Assembly: GCA_019095985.1 (NCBI GenBank)
Contig: JAGTTF010000035.1
Location: 1-64,000 of the forward strand
Direction: 5' to 3'
Length of the DNA: 64,000 nucleotides
Source of the DNA: Streblospio benedicti
Lineage: Eukaryota; Annelida; Polychaeta; Spionida; Spionidae
The notes under the pieces were generated by a model. The model worked only from the letters and a program-made list of their open reading frames with translations. It did not search any database and was not told where the DNA came from. Made by a program: the position numbers and the translations under genes. This document shows positions 43,499 to 53,734 of this stretch, in pieces. Position 1 is the stretch's first letter; every line of letters begins with the position of its first letter.

Positions 43499-46400
43499 AT
43501 GGTTGCATTTTTTCCGAACTAATTTAGTGTGAAAAATCCAAGATGACGGACAAAATGGCCACCAGTATATGAATATCATGAAAAAACTCGTTCATGTTAT
43601 TAATGTATGCATAATAATTAATTGTTTGAGTATAATTTGTGCTTGATAGTGATTTTGTTTATTATTTTCAAAATGTTTAACATAATTTAATCCTATCACT
43701 ATAGACTCTAAAATCAAGTTTACAACCATAGCGAAGAAACACCATGAGATATACTTTGGGTTTTAATGAGGTCATACACATGCATGTCTAATAATGATTT
43801 ATGTTTAAACAAATCAACTTTATTGTTATTGTTATTGCAACTATACAGATATAAAATGAATTTATATAAGATAAACATACAAAAGATACTTTTCGTTTAA
43901 ATTGAAACAAGTAGAGGTTTCCAATTATGTAATTCTACATCTGTGTAACTCTGTTAAGCGTTTAGACATCCTCGTGCATAACATTGCACTTTTGCGACAA
44001 GAGCACATCTGAGTATTACCAGTGATTACATTGGCTTGTAGTACAGCCACATTTTACTAGCTCAGTAATAACTTTGGGTGCAACCTCTTTGTCTGATACT
44101 ATGGAGTAAAAGTGATGGTTTTCAAATTTCCAACCATAGTTTCATAGAGAAGGGAAGCAAGAATGGGTGACAGTATATTTTTTTCCACTCATCAGTGGTG
44201 CATAATATATTGTAATCATCTAACAACTCAATGACATAAACATGGAGGTTAATGTTCTCTGTGCCATTGGCTAGTTCATTTGAGAAGGCATGGATAGCTG
44301 GCGATATTTTGTCAAGCAAGGAAGGATGACTTTCAAAGAAATGTGACAAATTTAATTTTGACAGTGCTATCAATGTTGTTGTTTGAGCAGTGACACCTCT
44401 TTTCGTGTGCTTTTCTGCAGTAATTTGTGGAGTAGTTTGAGGTCCATACACATCAGCACATATCCATGCATCATCAATGCTGCTACTTTCAATGAGAGAG
44501 CCAATGGCTCTAAGAGCACAGACTACAGTATGAAGTTCTCCAATGTGAAAGATATATTTGTCTTTAAAATGTGGATGAAGATCTTCAAGTCTTATCCTCT
44601 GCAGAGAGAGATCGGGAATATTTATCTGCTTTGGATTCCCTTGTAGACTAGAAGGTACTTCAACATTTGAAAATAACTCGAAATCTTTGAAGCAGGTGGA
44701 ATCTGTATCATCAAGCTTTAAAGGTATCTGTTTCTTGTTTCTGCTGAAATACAACCATCACAGTTCCGTGCATTGTATTCTTACCATCTTGGTGTCTTCT
44801 GAAAAGTCTATGTTGTCTTTTCCAAAACAGATATATCTACCCTTCACTATGTGGGGTGGAATAAACATCCCTGTGTTAAATATTGCATTTGCTATCACTG
44901 CATTCGCAATTTGACTTTCCATTCTGAGCACTCTGATGTAATCAATGGAATGACCAAACTTATGCAAAAGATTTATTTCAGATTCACTTCTTGTATAGTG
45001 AACAGTTAGTCCCCATCAAACTACTTGTGGATTCTCATTTGTGCGAAGAAATAAAGTGGATTGACTTTTATCCTTATGTTTTACTTGCTTACAGGATTTT
45101 GTAGCATACATTATATTTTGGGCTATAGCATCAATAGTTTTATCAATTGTATTCATTTTATCTTCAACCATCTCAGTATTGCCAGATCTTCTTATTATCC
45201 ATGACAACATAGTCTTAAGTATGGTGGGAATTTCAAAATCGGTCATTGAACGTTGGAATTTCCAAGCATTGTTTTGGTTAGTAGATAGTATACATTCTCT
45301 AATATTTTTTTGAATATTTAAAAAGCATGAGATGTTCTATGTCATCTTGACTATCATTTAGAGAATCCTCTATACACAAACTTTTTGTTTGAGGCAAACA
45401 AATACGTTCAGGATCATTAGCTCTTGGAGATTTTATGATTTCAATATATTTGAAATCATGCTTTAAATATTCTTTTAACCATCTTCTTGTGATTAATTTA
45501 TCAATGTGATGTTGTGTCATAATCGAACAATACTTATCGTGAAGTTCACTTACCGCCTTCTTCTAACCCACATTTAAAAAAACTAATAAACTCGATTCCA
45601 GCAGCAATTAGATTTTCCTTATTTCTATTGATATCTTCACACACAATTGTATGAATATTGGATTTCCTATCATTTGCAATCAAGCATTTTAAATGATACT
45701 TCACACCATAAGCATGTGCATCATTGGGATCTACGGCAGTGGATGATTGAACTTTCCACTGATGGTTGTTGCTGTCCTCAACAATTTATTTCAATATTTT
45801 TGTCTTACATTATCTGTACTTATCTGATGGAGACTATCTTTAGATACCATTTGACAGAATAAAACACAAGCTGTTATAAAAAGATACAGATACTGATATA
45901 GTATATACTGCAGAGGAGTTTGTGCAAGCAACATCTACACATAAGGCTTTTCTTTTGAAAGACTTTGATCATATGTCATTTTTCAGTCTTGATATCCATG
46001 TAGAATAAAATATTAGTAACTCTTTTATAGCAATCTAAATACCATTTTGCTTTATGATCAATTAAAGTGGCCATAAAATCAACATCATTAAAAAATTGTA
46101 GGCTTCTTTATCACCCTATTTAGCACATTGTTGAACACTGTCATACAACCTATCATATGATGTCTCTTTGGGGTTTTGTACACAGGGTAATTCCTTCTGT
46201 TTACACACTGCACATTTCATTAAATATCAGCAAAACTATTTACATATAGCATAATAATTTCATTCAGTTAAATGTTGATGTACAGAATTCATGATAAATT
46301 GTGAGTACTGAAGAGTACTATAAATTTGCATTTGCAGCTACAAATATTTATTATTTTTACAGCCAGTCTCATTATCTGTAGCTGCAATGGAGCCACGGGC

Positions 46401-46636
46401 TTATGGATCATAAGCAGTTCAGGTCTTTGAATCTTTTTATCAATAGTCAAAAAAGATATAATGTTGAATATTGTAAATATATTAAGTATTTGTACAACTT
46501 AGAATCCAACATTAAACAAATATAACATTATAGAGTAAAAGATAAGAAGGATTCATGACTAATTGCAGTCTTGACCGCCATGTTGTCGGCCATCTTGGAT
46601 TTTTCATCTTAAATTAGTTCGGAAAAAATGCAACCA
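43499..46636 (-). mobile_element. Second Academ-like DNA transposon, internally deleted
   Basis: The terminal inverted repeats begin ATGGTTGCATTTTTTCCG and continue AACTAATTTA, then AAAATCCAAGATG and a cluster of ATGGC/GACGGAC words. The left repeat is at 43,499-43,565 and the right at 46,570-46,636. Sequence to the right (46,637-46,830) is gag of the host Gypsy element, so the insertion split that gene. About 100 bp to the left (43,400-43,498) is neither gag nor clearly part of this element. The interior holds a decayed minus-strand gene related to the one at 36,760-39,880. Confidence 0.68.
43960..46219 (-). pseudogene. Academ-like transposase pseudogene lacking the nuclease part
   Basis: Blocks run leftwards from ATG 46,219 (MKCAVCKQKELPCVQ, a Cys-pair N-terminus). 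Next are 45,520-45,299; 45,246-45,016 (FEIPTILKTMLSWIIRRSG and a Gln/Lys-rich segment); 44,967-44,758 (GHSIDYIRVLRMESQIANAV, then PPHIVKGRYICFGKDNIDFS); and 44,754-44,122 (FHIGELHTVVCALRAIGSL, DDAWICADVYGPQTT). GELHTVVCALRAIG parallels GGLHIEMTAEKTLSDLL of the larger element. Only about 60 bp after the last block comes a Cys cluster (KCGCTTSQC, then MCSCRKSAMLCTRM in another frame, 44,060-43,960), matching the larger element's tail. The nuclease-containing region expected between them is missing, so this is an internal deletion with additional stops and frame shifts. Confidence 0.65.
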
Positions 46637-46930
46637 TTGTCTTCCGAGAATATTTCATCTTCTATCAATTTTTCTGCAACTATGTTTTTGATTTCTGATT
46701 TTTTTATGGATTTCTTAACATCAGATAATTCAAGATGCTCAGCTAATGCCAACAGCTTATCTTTGTTTAAAGATTTGAATTCTGTTGCATCAGGATTTTC
46801 TATAAATTGTTTAGGGTCAAATGTTGCCATGTTAATACGACTTCACTACAACCACCAAATTCACACAACCTCAATCAAATAACCTTTTGCACAGAGTTTA
46901 AAATAATCCTGTACACACTCAGATTCAGAA

Positions 46931-46947
46931 TCCCGGACGAGCCCCCA
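46931..46947 (-). promoter_or_regulatory. Primer-binding site, tRNA-Pro type
   Basis: On the minus strand TGGGGGCTCGTCCGGGA lies next to the LTR that ends CATAACA. This is the same 17-nt sequence used by many tRNA-Pro-primed retroelements, such as murine gammaretroviruses. Confidence 0.85.
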
Positions 46948-46951
46948 ATTT

Positions 46952-47843
46952 TGTTATGGCTCAAGTAACAGATTAGAACGTCTAGGGGTATGGTCAAATT
47001 AACACTGCGAATTTAGTGGTTAAATTTTACAATTATTTATTTTTATAACACAAATCAAATACCTGATACAAATGTCTAAATAAATTAAATAGAAAAATAC
47101 TTTTTTACACAAGATTGCTGTGAATGTTCTGACACAATCTGACACTTGAAATTACTGTCCACTCCCAAAAGTTTCCACTCCACAAAATATCCACTCCAGA
47201 AATGCTTGCTTTGCAAAGTCTAATCCAATTCCAAAGTTTCCCAGCGGCTTTCAGCTCGTCTGGCACAAATGAGATGATATCTCCAAAACAATGCTCTGTG
47301 AGCTTTATCAAGTCTTCAAAGTTCCAATAACAAAGTTTTCAAACAAATGCTTCTCAGAGCGATAATTTACAAATTCAAACTTAATGACAAGGATGCATGA
47401 AATATCCAACTTGATGGCAAAGATGCATGAAATATCAAAATTGATGAAATATCAAAGATGAACAAATCAAACTCTTCAAACTAATTCACAAACTGAAACT
47501 CCAAACTAATGCTATCTATTAAATTGCGAGCTGCCTTTTATATATATACCCTAAGGTCTAGAACAATTCCGGGGAGAACAATCTACATTATTCTTAACAA
47601 ATAATGCATTCCACATTCTAGAACAATTAACAAATTATGTAATGCATTGAGAACATTCCACATTCTAGAGTGTAAACAAAAATAATCCATAAACCTTTGT
47701 TTCTGGAAACCTCCGACGTACCAGATAGTACATGCATACTACTAACATCAATAATACATCAATAATATTGATTTACCAATCAACATCTTTGGTAACATGA
47801 TGTAACCATATCACTATACAATTAACAACCTAAACACGTCACA
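46952..47843 (-). repeat. 5' LTR of the Gmr1-like Gypsy element
   Basis: An 892-bp LTR delimited by TGTGACGTG at 47,843 (minus strand) and CATAACA at 46,952, with the primer-binding site directly beside it. It contains internal near-repeats (for example ACTTGATGGCAAAGATGCATGAAATATC-like words at 47,380-47,460). No second copy was found in the window, so age by LTR comparison is impossible here. Confidence 0.78.
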
Positions 47844-47954
47844 ATGTCCCTGTTGTCCATGAAGGCACCTCTATATATCACTCCACATGCTTCCCGGTGG
47901 TAGAACATGTTGTGCTGGGAACGGGTACATGCTTCATTGTTTTGAAGTCTGGGG

Positions 47955-48548
47955 GTGGTGTGTCGGGGGGTCCACACCACCAAAAATGTGACCGGCAGGT
48001 CAAGTGACTCACAAGAGAAACTTGAGAGGGGAAAAACCGAAGGTGAGCTCCATCTGTCTTGTCATGTGCATGTGGTACTTCAGCAACCTGGCGCTAATGG
48101 AAGCTGGACAGCCACTGCATTTGTGGACAGTGGGGCAACCTATAGTATGCTTTCCACCGCTTACTATGAAGCCATGGGATGTGAGAGACCACCCTTGGAG
48201 GATACTTCCGTTGCCCATCACGGGGCTAGCAGAAGTGACCTAGAGGTGCGCGGTCAGATCACGACGTTGGTCCGAGTGGGTAGTAAGGTCCTGACTCAGA
48301 CACTCATTATTGGGACACTGAGTGGACCTAACCTACTACTGGGTCGAGATTGGTTATTTGACAATGTAGTTGAACTCAACTTCTCCAAACGTACAATGAC
48401 TATCCACGGCCCGGCCACATCCAGGACCAAGGAAAACCATATCAGTCTGTTGACAGCTAAGTGTAGAGGCCCAGAGGCATTGTACTGTGCGGCGCCTCAG
48501 CGCTACTGTCAAGAACAGACAACTGTGGGGGAGAGACTGCCTCATTGA
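47955..48548 (+). pseudogene. Aspartic protease region of the plus-strand Gypsy element
   Basis: Carries the retropepsin signature AFVDSGATYSMLS near residues 50-62 (catalytic D-S-G) and the later LLLGRDWLF flap-to-helix motif, in the right order and spacing. It lies directly upstream of the reverse transcriptase and just after the nested insertions. Fossil. Confidence 0.85.
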
Positions 48549-48549
48549 G

Positions 48550-50262
48550 GGAACCTACTCCAATGAGCAGGTCGCTATCGTGACTTGCCTGGAGCGTGTG
48601 ACTTCAAAGGGCAGAGTATTCCTCACAGTGGAGAACGAAAGTTATTTCGATGGGATGCTCCCAGATTGTAATATTGCACAGGTGACACCACTCACGGACA
48701 ATACTGACCGCCCAGCAACCTCAGAACGCCCTGAGGTGTCGGGGGGTTGGTGGACGGAGTTGGTCAGCACCCCTCTTCAGGGAGAGAGTGACCCAAACGG
48801 AGTTCGGACTGGTACCCAGGTGTTTTGCGTGGCTGCACAAACAGCCCCTGCGAATCGCACCCGGGTTCATGACGGCTCAACGTGGTCTTCTCAACTGTTG
48901 GTACCGGATCGAGTGGCTTTGTCCCGTTCAGGCCTGGACGGGAAGTTAGTAACTTGTTGTACCGAGAGGAAGGATCTGGTAACCGATAGTGGGGAGACTG
49001 TTTGTGATGGTGGACGGGAGGTGCTTGGCCAGGCACTTCCTGAACATCTCAAATGTATGCTTCCTGAGACAGGTGTTCTGACGGATGAACAGACCCGACG
49101 TCTGTGTGAGGTGATCATATCCTATAGTGACATTTTCGTGGGTCCTGATGGCAAAGTTGGCTTTAGCGATCAGATAACTCATAAAATTGACACTGGGGAT
49201 GCATTGCCGACCAAGCAGAACTACTATAGGCGCTCAAACGTGGAATGCACTCACATTGACAAGGAGATCTCTGAGCTTCTTGAGGCCGGAAAAATCCGGC
49301 CCTCCAAGTCGCCCTGGGGAGCTCCCGTGGTCTTGGTCAAGAAAAAGGACGGAAGTCTCCGTTTTTGTATTGACTACCGTCGTGTGAATGCAGTAACTAA
49401 GCGTGATGCCTATCCACTTCCATGCCTGGACAGTCTCGAGGTAGCGAGGTTCTTCTCCTCGCTTGACCTCGCGTCCGGGTACTGGCAGGTCGCAATGCAT
49501 CCTGGGGATGCTGAGAAAACTGCCTTTGTGACTCATAGAGGGCTGTACGAATGGGCCGTGGTCCCTTTTGGCCTCTGCAATGCACCTGCAACGTTTTGTA
49601 GACTTATGGAGATGGTATTGTCTGACATCGTGTGGTCAGGGTGTCTTGTGTACTTGGACGATATTCTGGCCTTTGGTCGGGACTTCACCAGTGCCTTGGC
49701 GAACTTGATAGCCGTGTTCGATAGACTAAGATCCGCTGGTCTCAAACTGAAGCCATCCAAGTGCCACCTTTTTGCTACCGAGGTCGAGTATTTGGGCCAC
49801 GAGGTGAACGCTGATGGAATAAGACCGAGCCGTTCTAAGATAGCTGCGCTGCACGACTGGAGAGAGCCGGAGACTCTCTCTGAGATGCGCACTTTCTTGG
49901 GCTTTACGTCTTACTATCGCCGCTTTGTGCCCAATTACAGCGAAATAGCAAAACCCATGACTGCGCTCACCAAGAAGCACGTAAAATTTGCTTGGTCTGA
50001 GCCATGTCGACGGGCGTTCCATACGCTGCTGGACATCTTGAAGTCTGTTCCTCTCCTTCATTACCCCAGACCTGGGCAGGCGTTCCACCTCTGGGTGGAT
50101 GCTAGCCTATATGGTATAGGTGGTACGCTGGAGCAGGAACTGGATGGAAAGTTTGTCCCCTTGGCGTATGCTTCCAAAACGTTGTGCAAAAGCCGTCAGG
50201 CCTATTGTGCAACAAAGCGGGGAGTTTTACGCGGTGGTGTATTTCATGAGGTACTTCCGTGA
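48550..50262 (+). pseudogene. Reverse transcriptase region of the Gypsy element
   Basis: Gypsy-type RT blocks are all visible: SPWGAPVVLVKKKDGSLRFC near 49,305; FSSLDLASGYWQV near 49,453 (first catalytic Asp); FVTHRGLYEW and VPFGLCNAPATFCRLM; then CLVYLDDILAFG near 49,645 (YLDD catalytic pair); and the thumb and connection with FLGFTSYYRRFVPNYS. The first RNase H block HLWVDASLYGIGGTL begins near 50,090. The N-terminal ~200 residues link protease and RT. Fossil. Confidence 0.92.
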
Positions 50263-50500
50263 TATCACACGTGGGCAAGAGGTGGTCATTCACACTGACC
50301 ACCAGGCGCTTACGTGGATAAACCGATATCAGCAGTCGGATAACATGTATATACGTTGGATAGTGGAAATGGGGATGTACAAACCCTGGCGTATAGAACA
50401 TGTGGCCGGCAAGCTGAATACGGTTGCGGATGCCCTCTCGAAACGGGAGTCGGCAGACCCGGAAGTGAAAGAAGCACTTTGCAAACCGACGAGGCTGTAA
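50120..50500 (+). pseudogene. RNase H region of the Gypsy element
   Basis: Continues the RNase H domain: FYAVVYFMRYFRDI, VVIHTDHQALTWI (conserved H-T-D-H) and KLNTVADALSKRES, which is the typical end of the Gypsy RNase H. Fossil. Confidence 0.85.
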
Positions 50501-50786
50501 GATACTGGATTGCCCTGACTGTAAGTTTCTCCAAAAGAGGAACAATTACATCAGGGATTCGGATTCCGATGACTCCATAGGCGAACCGCGTGACCCTGAC
50601 ACCGAGGTACTGGAACGATGGCATTTGGGCCGACGGGATCCAGACTCGGATGAGGGGGAACCGGCCGAGGAAGTCGACGGAGTCCATTACAATCTGTATC
50701 TCACGCGACGAACCTACGCCACGCCCCGTGCAACTACGGCTGACCCGCCCCCCCTGTGCAGCCCTCCAGGCTGCCTCGGGCGCTGA

Positions 50787-52460
50787 GTGCCGGAATGCAC
50801 GTCGGTCAGCTGTCTCACTGAACGACAGGCTCGCCCAGCCATCCCAGTTCTGGTCCTAACCGAGTATGACTCATCGGGACCGGACAGTGATGGCGAGGTG
50901 GCCGGCACGTCAATGGAACCGCCTACCCCCCTGGACCAAATAAGTGTTACTCTGAAATCGCTGTATTGTAACTTCTCTGACGAGGAGTGGCACGAAGTAC
51001 AGCAGAGAGACATTTGTATTGCGCGCCTGGGGGAGTTGAAAGCCTCGTCTGCTGACCCTCCCACCAATAATTTGGTGAAGAGGGAAAGCCCTGAAGTACA
51101 GTCCTACTGCCGTTGGTGGAAGGACTTGTGTCAGGACGAGGCTGGTGTGTGGACATTGAAACGAGCTGGTATAATACGAGGCCAACCGGAAGTGATCACA
51201 TCAGTCCGTCTGGTGCCCATTGTGTGGAGGCTAAGCGTTTGGCGTGCCGTGCATGTTAAAAGTTGCAGCCACCTGGGCTTCGAGCGGGTCTATGAGATCA
51301 TCCGGCAGCGCTTTGTGTGGCCTGGTATGTCCGATGATATACGCCTCATGTGCAAATCGTGCCTTATTTGTCAGCAAAGTAAACCTGGTGTCCTCGGTGC
51401 CAAGTTGTCAATGAAACACGAGTATGTTGGGAAACCTCATGGTCGAGTTGGAATTGATCTACAAGGCCCGCTGGAACTAACTGACGCGGGAAACCGTTAT
51501 ATCTGCGTGATACAGGACTATTTCTCAAAAAGAATAGAACTGTATGCTCTGCCGAACAAGACCACGGAGGCTGTAGCGTCCGTGGTGTTCAAAGAGTATA
51601 TATCACGTCATGGTACAATGGAGACCCTCCACAGTGACCAAGGTTTAGAATTTGACAATGAACTGATGGAACACCTGTGCCGCCTGTATGGCATTAACAA
51701 GACCAGAACTTGTCCATACGCTCCGTGGAGTAATGGATTAGTGGAGCGCAGTAACAAAACCATCAAAGCTATACTCCGTGCTTTACGCGCAGAGGATGGA
51801 CGCGAGTGGGATGAGTTACTTTGGAGTGTGTACATGGCCTACAATGCGACGCCGCACGCCAGTACGGGGTTCACCCCACACAGACTGTTTTACAGTCAGT
51901 GTGCAGACCCTCTGCTGCCTGTGGACCTCATGTATGGCTGTGTGAGTAAGGTAGCCCCCCGCCTTGCTATTCTGCGTATGTACTTGAGCAATGTTGGATG
52001 GCTCTGCAGTCTGCTGAGATAGTTCGCCGGGTAACCGGCAAAACTGTTGATTTGCAGTCACGTATGAGGGATAATGCAGGCCTACGGGAGTGGACGTTTG
52101 CAATTGGTGACCGGGTGTTGTATTTCTACCCAGCTGCGGCCACCGATAAGCTGAACCCCACTCCTTGGACTGGCCCTCATACCGTGATAGAACTGGCAGA
52201 GACTGACCACTTGGTCAAGATACGCAAACTTAGCACCGGGAAAAGGGGCTGTTGTAATCGTGAACCTTTGAGTGAACAGTGGGTTAGTTTGGCACACCTC
52301 AAGCCCGTCATGGCGTACGGGGAAGAGGGAGCCTTACTGACTAGCTCGAGAACTCGGCAAAGTAAGACGTGGTCAGTTGAGGTGGACGCCCTTAACTATA
52401 CGGCTAACTTGTTTTGCACTTTCGGAGATGCTATTTGGTGTCCAAAATTTCGCACGTGAA
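50787..52460 (+). pseudogene. Integrase region of the Gypsy element with GPY/F-like tail
   Basis: The zinc-binding H-H-C-C part (HLGFERVYEIIRQRFVWPGM then CKSCLICQQSK) lies near 51,270-51,385. The core has GRVGIDLQGPL (first Asp) near 51,445, LHSDQGLEFDNELM (second Asp) near 51,630 and APWSNGLVERSNKTIKA (catalytic Glu) near 51,720. A C-terminal module with TPWTGPHTVIEL (GPY/F type) lies near 52,155. No chromodomain was seen. Fossil. Confidence 0.9.
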
Positions 52461-53395
52461 GTTCTAATAGTACTCTTTCTTATTAACCGAGTTCCCTATT
52501 GGAACTTGGGGGAGAGAGAGGAAATTGGATTGTCATTCTAACCCGCGCCACTGAACTGATGATAGCTATTAAACCATCCCGAGGACCGCGGAGACGTTGT
52601 GACAGAACCGGTTAATACGTCTTCGACGAGGTCCTCAGGACAGTCAGGGGGACGTTGTGAAACGTACGACTGACGAGTGGTTTAAATTAGCGCGGATGAG
52701 ACTTTCCATCTGGTGTTAAATGCTAGTCTTGGGATTAGGTTCTGTAACTGATGGATAACCAGTCAGAACCCCTGGACTGGTACTCGATACCGGGGTGGTT
52801 GGTTGATTCCACCTTTCGCTAGAAACGTGTCCTGCACGAGTGTTAAATATTGCAAACATGGGCTGTTTATTTAGCACAAACCTGTAATTATTGACCACTC
52901 GTATATGCAAACCCCCAACCCCCCCTGCCATGGCGTCACGTGTGAAGGGAAGCGTGTGAAGGGAAGCCATGAGGGCCACCTATCTAACACAGACGCTTGT
53001 ATGGGGCTAGGGGAATAAGTCTAACATTTAGGATATGAATAATGAGCCAAATAAGTCAAACAGCAAGGATCGTGGAACTGGTCTAAACTGGTCTCAGCGT
53101 AAGTTTGAAATGACGTAACTAAGGTCATGACCTCTGAGAACATTTGGTGCAGGTGCTTTGCACTTGTTCGTCCTGTAGCCCGGTTATAGGACAGTTCTTG
53201 GAATTGACAAGACGTGAAGGCCATTGTCTGGGACGTACGGCTTTGGCTTTATGACGTATTGTCTCGTTCTATCCGTGTTCTGTCTGGTTTTGTCTCGTTC
53301 TATCTGGTTTTTGTTGTCTGGTTCGTTCTATCCAGTTTTGACGTACCAAAAATGTAAGCCAGTTCGGTTTTGGAAACAGAGGTGTACAGTCTGAT
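52461..53395 (+). other. 3' non-coding region of the Gypsy element
   Basis: Contains purine-rich tracts at 52,508-52,524 and 52,646-52,652 followed by GTTGTGA words, which may mark the start of a 3' LTR. Repeated TCTGGTTTT/TCGTTCTATC words occur at 53,265-53,340. No stretch here could be aligned by eye to 32,512-33,070. Confidence 0.45.
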
Positions 53396-53734
53396 GTGCA
53401 TTTTTGTCTAGATTTGGCACGGACAACCGATATGACCATGGAAACGGAGGATGGGGCTGTGATGAACGTGGATAGCTGGACCAGTGACAACAACATTACT
53501 GGACCGACTGCTACATCCATCCGCACGCCGGCTGAGGGTGGTGCCGACACACTCCTCGTGGCCGGTGGGCCTCTTTCTCCACTGAACCTGGAACGACTCT
53601 TGCTGGAGGAACAACTCTGCGGCAGACCTACACTTCCCGGTGCGGGACCCCAGTGCAAATGCTCCAGTGATTGGAACCTCAGGCAACCGCCGGTGTTGGG
53701 GGATGTCATGGACCCACCCTCGGGTGTGGGATTG
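53396..53734 (+). other. GC-rich open segment of unknown origin
   Basis: A plus-strand frame starting MHFCLDLARTTDMTMETEDG stays open and is rich in Gly, Leu, Pro and acidic residues. It resembles an N-terminal gag leader in composition and may be part of a Gypsy-type element, but no motif proves it. Its right end runs into the Polinton polymerase remnant at about 53,735. Confidence 0.3.

Larger units (their letters stand above)
40343..47843 (-). mobile_element. Gmr1-like Ty3/Gypsy LTR element fragment
   Basis: A second, AT-rich LTR element on the minus strand. It has one LTR (46,952-47,843, 892 bp, TG...CA), a tRNA-Pro-type primer-binding site, gag (N-terminus about 46,637-46,830, with the rest about 42,600-43,370), an aspartic protease region (about 41,650-42,230) and an integrase zinc-binding region (about 41,330-41,680). 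Integrase follows protease directly, as in the Gmr1 lineage of Gypsy elements. The portion expected beyond, including reverse transcriptase and the other LTR, is not present, and the left side abuts an Academ-like transposon. Another transposon sits inside gag. It is a broken fossil with several breaks, older-looking than the plus-strand Gypsy around it or decaying faster. Confidence 0.75.
32512..53395 (+). mobile_element. Ty3/Gypsy LTR retrotransposon fossil, interrupted by ~11.6 kb of nested elements
   Basis: A GC-rich plus-strand LTR element with leader, primer-binding site, gag, protease, reverse transcriptase, RNase H, integrase and a GPY/F-like C-terminal module, in the standard Ty3/Gypsy order. 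The left terminal region ends with CA at 33,070. Purine-rich tracts near 52,508-52,524 and 52,646-52,652 are possible polypurine tracts. I could not match a 3' LTR to the 5' terminal region by eye, so the right boundary is approximate. Between gag and protease it is split by an Academ-like transposon, a second Gypsy fragment and an insertion within that. Apart from the insertions the coding blocks are long, with only a handful of breaks, suggesting a moderately young fossil. Confidence 0.85.
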
